From DASTWM01 sp035765855 (GTDB lineage Bacteria > Chloroflexota > Chloroflexia > Chloroflexales > Roseiflexaceae), in assembly GCA_035765855.1 (NCBI GenBank), contig DASTWM010000567.1:1-10678 (forward strand): DNA of 10,678 nucleotides, written 5' to 3'. Shown here in pieces: positions 6,506 through 10,678 of the stretch; the stretch's first letter is position 1, and each line of letters begins with the position of its first letter. The notes beneath the pieces are model-generated. The model had not been told where the DNA came from, did not search any database, and saw only the letters and a program-made list of their open reading frames with translations. A program made the translations under genes and the position numbers.

Positions 6506-6540
6506 AAAACTCAAAACTCAAAACTCATAATTCATAATTC
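6506..6540. repeat. 7-bp tandem repeat, AAAACTC x3 then ATAATTC x2
   Basis: Three perfect AAAACTC units (6506-6526) and two perfect ATAATTC units (6527-6540) run in exact 7-base register, with a related GTAACTTC following. The block is strikingly AT-rich against the GC-rich genes around it. CATAAT at 6526-6531 and 6533-6538 resembles a -10 hexamer, but no matching -35 was found. Confidence 0.85.
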
Positions 6541-6559
6541 GTAACTTCTGGAAGGTACT

Positions 6560-9500
6560 ATGTCCGCAATTCCACGCGAAACACGCCCGTATGCACCGTC
6601 ATTGCTCGACCGCACGTTTACCGCGTCGCGCGTCAATTACGAAGTGCTGGCCTACATCGGCCTGATTGCGCTCAGCATCATTGCTCATCTGTGGAACCTT
6701 GGCCACATGGCTATGCACCATGACGAGTCGATTCACGCATGGATGAGTTGGCGCTTTTACGCGGGCATCGGCTCGTTCACCTGTGCAGGTGGGCGCACCG
6801 CGCCGACCTACTGCTACGACCCGGTGTATCACGGCCCGCTGCTGTACATGCTGACGCTGGTATCGTACTTTTTGTTTGGCGACGGCAATGTGCAGGCGCG
6901 ACTGCCGCAGGCAGTCGCGGGCGTGCTGCTGGTGGCTTCGACATGGGAATTGCGGCCGTACCTCGGCAAGCGTGGCGCGTTCCTCGCGGGCGTGTTGCTG
7001 GCGTTCTCGCCTTCGCTGTTGTACTACACGCGCTTTGCCCGCCATGACGGCCTGATGGTGTTGTTTGAGTTCTGGCTGGCGCTCGGCATGTTCCGCTACA
7101 TTGATACCGGCAGGGCGCGCTATTTGTACGCAGCGGCAGCGAGTGTCGCGCTGGCCATGGCGACGCACGAGCTGTACTACATTCTGTTCTTCCTGTTTGG
7201 CGCGTTTCTGTTCTTTCGGCTGCTCGACGAAAATTTGCCGCGCCGCCCGATCCTGATCGGCATGGGTGTGGCATTGCTGGCGGCGGTCGGCCTGGAAATC
7301 TGGCGACCGCAGATCACCCCGACGCTGAACGTGGGCGGCATGGCGCTGCTGTTCATCACTGTGATCGGCGCGGGCCTGCTTTCCATGCGCGTGTGGGACA
7401 ACCGCCCATTTGTGACCGAGCGCTTTGTGATGCTGTGGCGCTACGAGCGGCGCACGCTCTGGACAGCGCTGGCTATTCTGGTGACGCTGTACGTGCTGCT
7501 GTACAGCACCTTCTTCGCCGACCCGCGCGGCATCGTCGACGGCCTGTATCGCGGCATTTCGTACTGGCTCGGCTCGCAGCAGGAATATGCGCGCGGCGAC
7601 CAGCCCTGGTATTACTATTTCATGCTAATGCCGCTCTACGAGCCGCTGGCGCTCTTTGGATCGCTGGCTGCGGCGGTGTATTTGTTCGCGCGTAGCCCCG
7701 CGCCCCGCCCGCCCATGCAGGCACAGCCGCAAGATGAAGTGACTGACGCAGCGTACCAGGATATCGCGCTGGTCGATGGCTACGAGAACGGGCTGGATTA
7801 TGGCGAGCGCGTGGAGCCAACCACCGATGTTGCGCATGCCGTCGCAGCAGAGGCCGAAGATTCCTGCCCGCTGGCTCCCATGACGCGGCTGTTCCCGCTG
7901 TTCCTGGCGTTCTGGTTCATCGGCGCGCTGGTCGCGTTCTCATGGGCGGGCGAAAAAATGCCGTGGCTGGTCGTTCATATCGCGCTGCCGGGCAATCTGC
8001 TAGTCGCATGGGCGATTGGTCGCGTGCTGCGCTCGGTGAATTGGCGTATGACAAGCGCGCGGCAAGTGGCGCTGGTACCGATCACGGTGCTGCTGCTGCT
8101 GGTCGCGCTGGGCGTAGCGCTGTGGCGGCTTAATCCAGGCACGGCAACTGATCAGGCGGCGCAGGCGAATCTCGTTCAAGGCTTGCTGCCGCTGCTGATC
8201 GCTGGCGGTTTGATCTATGGCCTGTTGTCGTTGAGTCAACGTCTCGGGCGGCGCGCAACGGTGGTGCTGGCGACGCTGACGGTGGTGGGCCTGGTCGGCG
8301 CGTACATGCTGCGTTCCACATGGCTTGTCGTGTACCGCCATCCCGACACGCCGGTTGAGCCGCTGATCTACACCCAAAGCTCGCCGGATGTGCCGTTGAT
8401 CGCGCAAGACATTCGCGAGCTGGCGATTAACCAGACGCGCAATAATCGCACCGATAGCGACCCGATTGGCGGCTTGACCATGCCGATCATCATGGATAGC
8501 GGCGACTCAGGTGGCGAGGGCAGCCTGGCATGGCCGTTCCAGTGGTACTTCCGCGATTTCCAGCGGATCGAGAATCATCCCGCTGATTTCTTCCAGAAAG
8601 CCACGCCCGATTCATTTCAGGTGGCGGTGGATGCGAAGCAGCCGGACGGCGCAAAAGAGTTCGCGCCGGTGGTCATGGTGTACACGCCTCACGTAACGGA
8701 TCAGACCCGGCAGGCGCTGGAGGCGAACTACGTCAAACGCTACGACTCCAAGCTGAACTGGTGGTTCCCGGAAGGCAATCGCTGCGATCCGCAAGCGCCG
8801 GGCTACAAACAGTTTTACTACAGCGCGAGCCTGATCGATAAGGCGCGCAAGCAGTGCAACAACCCGTCGCTCCAGGCGTCGCAGTTCGGCAGCGTGTTCG
8901 CGCCGCTGCTGTGGCCGCTCAACCCGCAGCACTGGCCCGACCTGCGGCGCTATCTTTTGTACCGCGAACTGCCAGCCTCGCTGACGCTGAACGGGCGCGA
9001 GATGCAGGTGTGGGTGCGCAGCGATCTGGTCGCGGGCGGATCGACTGGCGCGACGAGTAGCAATACAAGCAATGTCATCAAGCTGGTGGCGCAGCAAGTG
9101 TATGGAACATCCAGCGACGGTACGCCGCAGTTGAATCAGCCGCGCGGCGCGGCAGTGGATGTGCAGGGCAACCTGTATGTGGCCGACACCGGCAACCACA
9201 CGATCCAGATCTTCGCGCCGGATGGTAAACTCACGCGCACGATTGGCGGGCTGGGCAGCGGCGAGGGCCAGTTCAACGAGCCGCGTGGCGTCGCGCTGGA
9301 CGCGCAAGGCAACATCTATGTGGCTGACACGTGGAACGCTCGCGTGGTCAAGCTTGACAAGGACGGCAACTTCCTTGCCGCGTGGGGCCAGGGCAGCCAG
9401 GATCTTGGCAATGGCCGCCATGCAACTATCACGAACGGCAGCGCCGACGCCAACGCCGCGCAGCCGCTGGGCTTCTTTGGCCCGCGCAGCATCGCCGTGG

Positions 9501-10033
9501 ACAAAGATGGCCGCGTGTACGTGGTTGATACTGGCAACAAGCGCGTGGTGGTGACTGACAGCAACGGCAAGTTCCTGTACCAGTGGGGCCATGCTGGCAG
9601 CGAGCCAGGCGCGTTCAACGAGCCAATCGGCATCGGCATTGATGGGCAGGGCAATGTGTATGTGGGCGACACATGGAACAGTCGCGTGCAGGTCTTTAGT
9701 CCCGGCAGCAACGGGCAGGTGAGTCCGATTCCGTCGGTGACATGGCCGGTGTCGGGCTGGCAGCCCAACACTTATGACGACCCGGCGCTAGCGGTGAGCC
9801 AGGGCGGGCAGGTGTATGTGACAGTGCCGAGCCGTAACGAGGTGCTGTACGCCAACATGCGCGGCGATGTGCTGCTGCGCTGGGGCGGCGCGGGCAATGA
9901 CACAGCTTCGCTGACACTGCCGAGCGGCGCGGCGGTCGGCCCGGACGGCGCGGTGTACATCGTGGATCGTGGCAACAACCGCGTGCTGAAGTTCACGCTG
10001 CCGCAGATCGCGCCTGCGTCGCCAGGTCAGTAA
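6560..10033 (+). CDS. Agl23-like (TIGR03663) membrane protein fused to a C-terminal NHL beta-propeller
   Basis: An 1157-aa paralog of the preceding gene. The GT-C-like part shows a first helix (30-47), H53-H-D-E56, R161-H-D-G164, the ARGDQPWYYYF region (344-354) and A463-G-E-K-M-P-W-L470, with helices to about 592. A soluble region (about 593-823) with SSPDV (607-611) and NWWFPE (733-738) matches the tail of the first paralog. Beyond a Ser/Thr/Gly-rich linker (about 825-838), which the paralog lacks, come six NHL-type units to the end. Two cysteine-bearing insertions (C75/C85 and C742/C766) and an acidic Pro-rich loop (about 380-437) are also specific to this copy. GGAAGG at 6550-6555 precedes the ATG, and the gene ends in TAATAA. 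A role in lipid-linked-sugar transfer, with the propeller acting outside as a binding module, is inferred from family and topology. Confidence 0.87.
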   Translation: MSAIPRETRPYAPSLLDRTFTASRVNYEVLAYIGLIALSIIAHLWNLGHMAMHHDESIHAWMSWRFYAGIGSFTCAGGRTAPTYCYDPVYHGPLLYMLTLVSYFLFGDGNVQARLPQAVAGVLLVASTWELRPYLGKRGAFLAGVLLAFSPSLLYYTRFARHDGLMVLFEFWLALGMFRYIDTGRARYLYAAAASVALAMATHELYYILFFLFGAFLFFRLLDENLPRRPILIGMGVALLAAVGLEIWRPQITPTLNVGGMALLFITVIGAGLLSMRVWDNRPFVTERFVMLWRYERRTLWTALAILVTLYVLLYSTFFADPRGIVDGLYRGISYWLGSQQEYARGDQPWYYYFMLMPLYEPLALFGSLAAAVYLFARSPAPRPPMQAQPQDEVTDAAYQDIALVDGYENGLDYGERVEPTTDVAHAVAAEAEDSCPLAPMTRLFPLFLAFWFIGALVAFSWAGEKMPWLVVHIALPGNLLVAWAIGRVLRSVNWRMTSARQVALVPITVLLLLVALGVALWRLNPGTATDQAAQANLVQGLLPLLIAGGLIYGLLSLSQRLGRRATVVLATLTVVGLVGAYMLRSTWLVVYRHPDTPVEPLIYTQSSPDVPLIAQDIRELAINQTRNNRTDSDPIGGLTMPIIMDSGDSGGEGSLAWPFQWYFRDFQRIENHPADFFQKATPDSFQVAVDAKQPDGAKEFAPVVMVYTPHVTDQTRQALEANYVKRYDSKLNWWFPEGNRCDPQAPGYKQFYYSASLIDKARKQCNNPSLQASQFGSVFAPLLWPLNPQHWPDLRRYLLYRELPASLTLNGREMQVWVRSDLVAGGSTGATSSNTSNVIKLVAQQVYGTSSDGTPQLNQPRGAAVDVQGNLYVADTGNHTIQIFAPDGKLTRTIGGLGSGEGQFNEPRGVALDAQGNIYVADTWNARVVKLDKDGNFLAAWGQGSQDLGNGRHATITNGSADANAAQPLGFFGPRSIAVDKDGRVYVVDTGNKRVVVTDSNGKFLYQWGHAGSEPGAFNEPIGIGIDGQGNVYVGDTWNSRVQVFSPGSNGQVSPIPSVTWPVSGWQPNTYDDPALAVSQGGQVYVTVPSRNEVLYANMRGDVLLRWGGAGNDTASLTLPSGAAVGPDGAVYIVDRGNNRVLKFTLPQIAPASPGQ
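9074..10006 (+). other. NHL-repeat beta-propeller domain (six units)
   Basis: Six NHL units are visible at residues about 857-896, 904-943, 969-1010, 1018-1052, 1067-1110 and 1117-1149. Each has the pattern P-x-G-(I/V)-A-(V/L)-D-x-x-G-x-(I/V)-Y-V-x-D-x-x-N-x-R-(V/I). Unit 5 is the most divergent: its VAD-x-x-N segment reads VTVPSRNEV. The last unit lacks the usual closing strand, and residues 839-850 ahead of unit 1 could complete that blade, the common velcro closure of propellers. NHL propellers bind proteins, RNA or ligands; an extracytoplasmic position here favours a protein or glycan partner. Confidence 0.85.
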
Positions 10034-10037
10034 TAAC

Positions 10038-10067
10038 CGCAGATGCACGCCGATAAACGCGGATATG
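10038..10067. repeat. 10-bp tandem repeat, CGCNGATNNN x3
   Basis: CGCAGATGCA (10038), CGCCGATAAA (10048) and CGCGGATATG (10058) lie in exact 10-base register between the NHL-fusion gene and the Uma2 gene. The rest of the gap (10068-10096) shows no promoter or terminator. Confidence 0.6.
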
Positions 10068-10111
10068 CGAGTGTCTTGTGACTGCGGGGTCGGGGCAAGG
10101 AGGGTGATGCG

Positions 10112-10675
10112 ATGATAGACGAACAGGTTATAGCTGAAAACAAGCTTATCACCGGTGAAGAACTCTATGCAATGGGCAATATTGGCCGCTGCGAACTTGT
10201 CGAGGGGAGAATTGTGCCGATGAGTCCAACTGGTGAATTGCACGGCAATGTTGAGCTTGCCATAGGCGCTGAAATTCGTGCGTTCGTTCGTGCGAATAAT
10301 CTGGGTAGAGTTAGTGGTGGCGAAGTTGGCATCTACATCCACCGCAATCCTGACACCATCCGCGCTGCTGATGTGTTATTCATCTCTAACGAACGCTACG
10401 CACAGAAAAAGTCGAAAAGCTACCTCGATGTTGCGCCGGAACTCGTCGTCGAGGTGCTTTCACCTACCGACTCGTTGAGCGAGGTCATGCAGAAGCTGCG
10501 CGAATATTTCAGTATTGGCGTGCGGCTGGTGTGGGTCGCCGATCCACAAGCAAAAATTGTGTATGCTTACCGCTCCACAACTGACGTGCGCGAGTTCACT
10601 GCCGACGACGAATTGCCGGGCGACGATATGCTGCCGGGCTTTACGGTGAAGGTCGCAGCGCTGTTCGAGGATTAG
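10112..10675 (+). CDS. Uma2 family (DUF820) PD-(D/E)XK nuclease-like protein
   Basis: A 187-aa protein of the Uma2/DUF820 family, which has a restriction-endonuclease-like fold and is often expanded in Cyanobacteria and Chloroflexota. Diagnostic blocks: E28-L-V-E-G-R-I-V-P-M-S-P39, H44, R84-A-A-D87-V-L-F, and P109-E-L-V-V-E-V-L-S-P118 with E114. K128 follows in QKLREY, and W141-V-A-D-P145 after that. D87, E114 and a downstream Lys fit the PD-(D/E)XK active-site arrangement. A near-perfect Shine-Dalgarno, AAGGAGG at 10097-10103, lies 8 bases before the ATG and fixes the start. The first half has clearly more A/T at third codon positions than the upstream genes, consistent with a separate history. 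The biological role of Uma2 proteins is poorly known and no link to the Agl23 genes is implied. The gene is complete, ending three bases before the window edge. Confidence 0.9.
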   Translation: MIDEQVIAENKLITGEELYAMGNIGRCELVEGRIVPMSPTGELHGNVELAIGAEIRAFVRANNLGRVSGGEVGIYIHRNPDTIRAADVLFISNERYAQKKSKSYLDVAPELVVEVLSPTDSLSEVMQKLREYFSIGVRLVWVADPQAKIVYAYRSTTDVREFTADDELPGDDMLPGFTVKVAALFED

Positions 10676-10678
10676 GTT

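Noticed and set aside
4245..6521. 758-aa open frame on the - strand
   Set aside because: It is exactly antisense to the first Agl23-like gene. The translation is rich in His, Arg and Gln with no hydrophobic segments or known motifs, as expected from the complement of GC-rich coding DNA.

Overview
The window is a GC-rich, densely coded chromosomal stretch with all eight recognisable genes on the + strand. Tandem membrane proteins of the Agl23 type (TIGR03663 family), one fused to NHL repeats, a DUF3054 membrane protein, a Uma2-family protein and short degenerate tandem repeats in the gaps together suggest a member of the Chloroflexota (Roseiflexus/Chloroflexus-like). That placement is inference from gene content; no rRNA or other marker is present. 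No tRNA, IS element or CRISPR array was seen.

Layout. 83-1857: two paralogous calcineurin-type metallophosphoesterases overlapping by one base (TAATG). The first has a plain N-terminal membrane segment; the second has a textbook twin-arginine (Tat) signal. 1879-2344: an extended -10 promoter and a small four-helix DUF3054 protein. 2345-2448: a repeat-filled gap. 2449-3838: a histidine phosphatase followed by a Crp/Fnr-type regulator with a CRP-like recognition helix but without the usual cAMP-contacting Arg-Ser pair. 3839-3992: a gap with a strong sigma70-like promoter (TTGCAC-N17-TACAAT) and a GTGT-N6-ACAC palindrome on its -10. 3993-10033: two large paralogous GT-C-like membrane proteins; the second carries an extra C-terminal six-unit NHL beta-propeller predicted to lie outside the cell. 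10034-10111: a gap with a 10-bp-period repeat. 10112-10675: a Uma2-family PD-(D/E)XK protein with less GC-rich codon use.

How the genes may work together. The strongest theme is the cell envelope: two predicted polyprenyl-phosphate-sugar-dependent glycosyltransferase-like proteins and two exported phosphoesterases. The Crp-like regulator sits directly upstream of the promoter of the Agl23 pair and could control it. These links are inferred from adjacency only.

The points most worth a second look are the Agl23 tandem pair with its NHL fusion and paralog-specific cysteine-pair loops, and the two intergenic gaps that share one architecture: an 8-bp repeat with TGA in all three frames, then a 7-bp repeat, then the next start codon.
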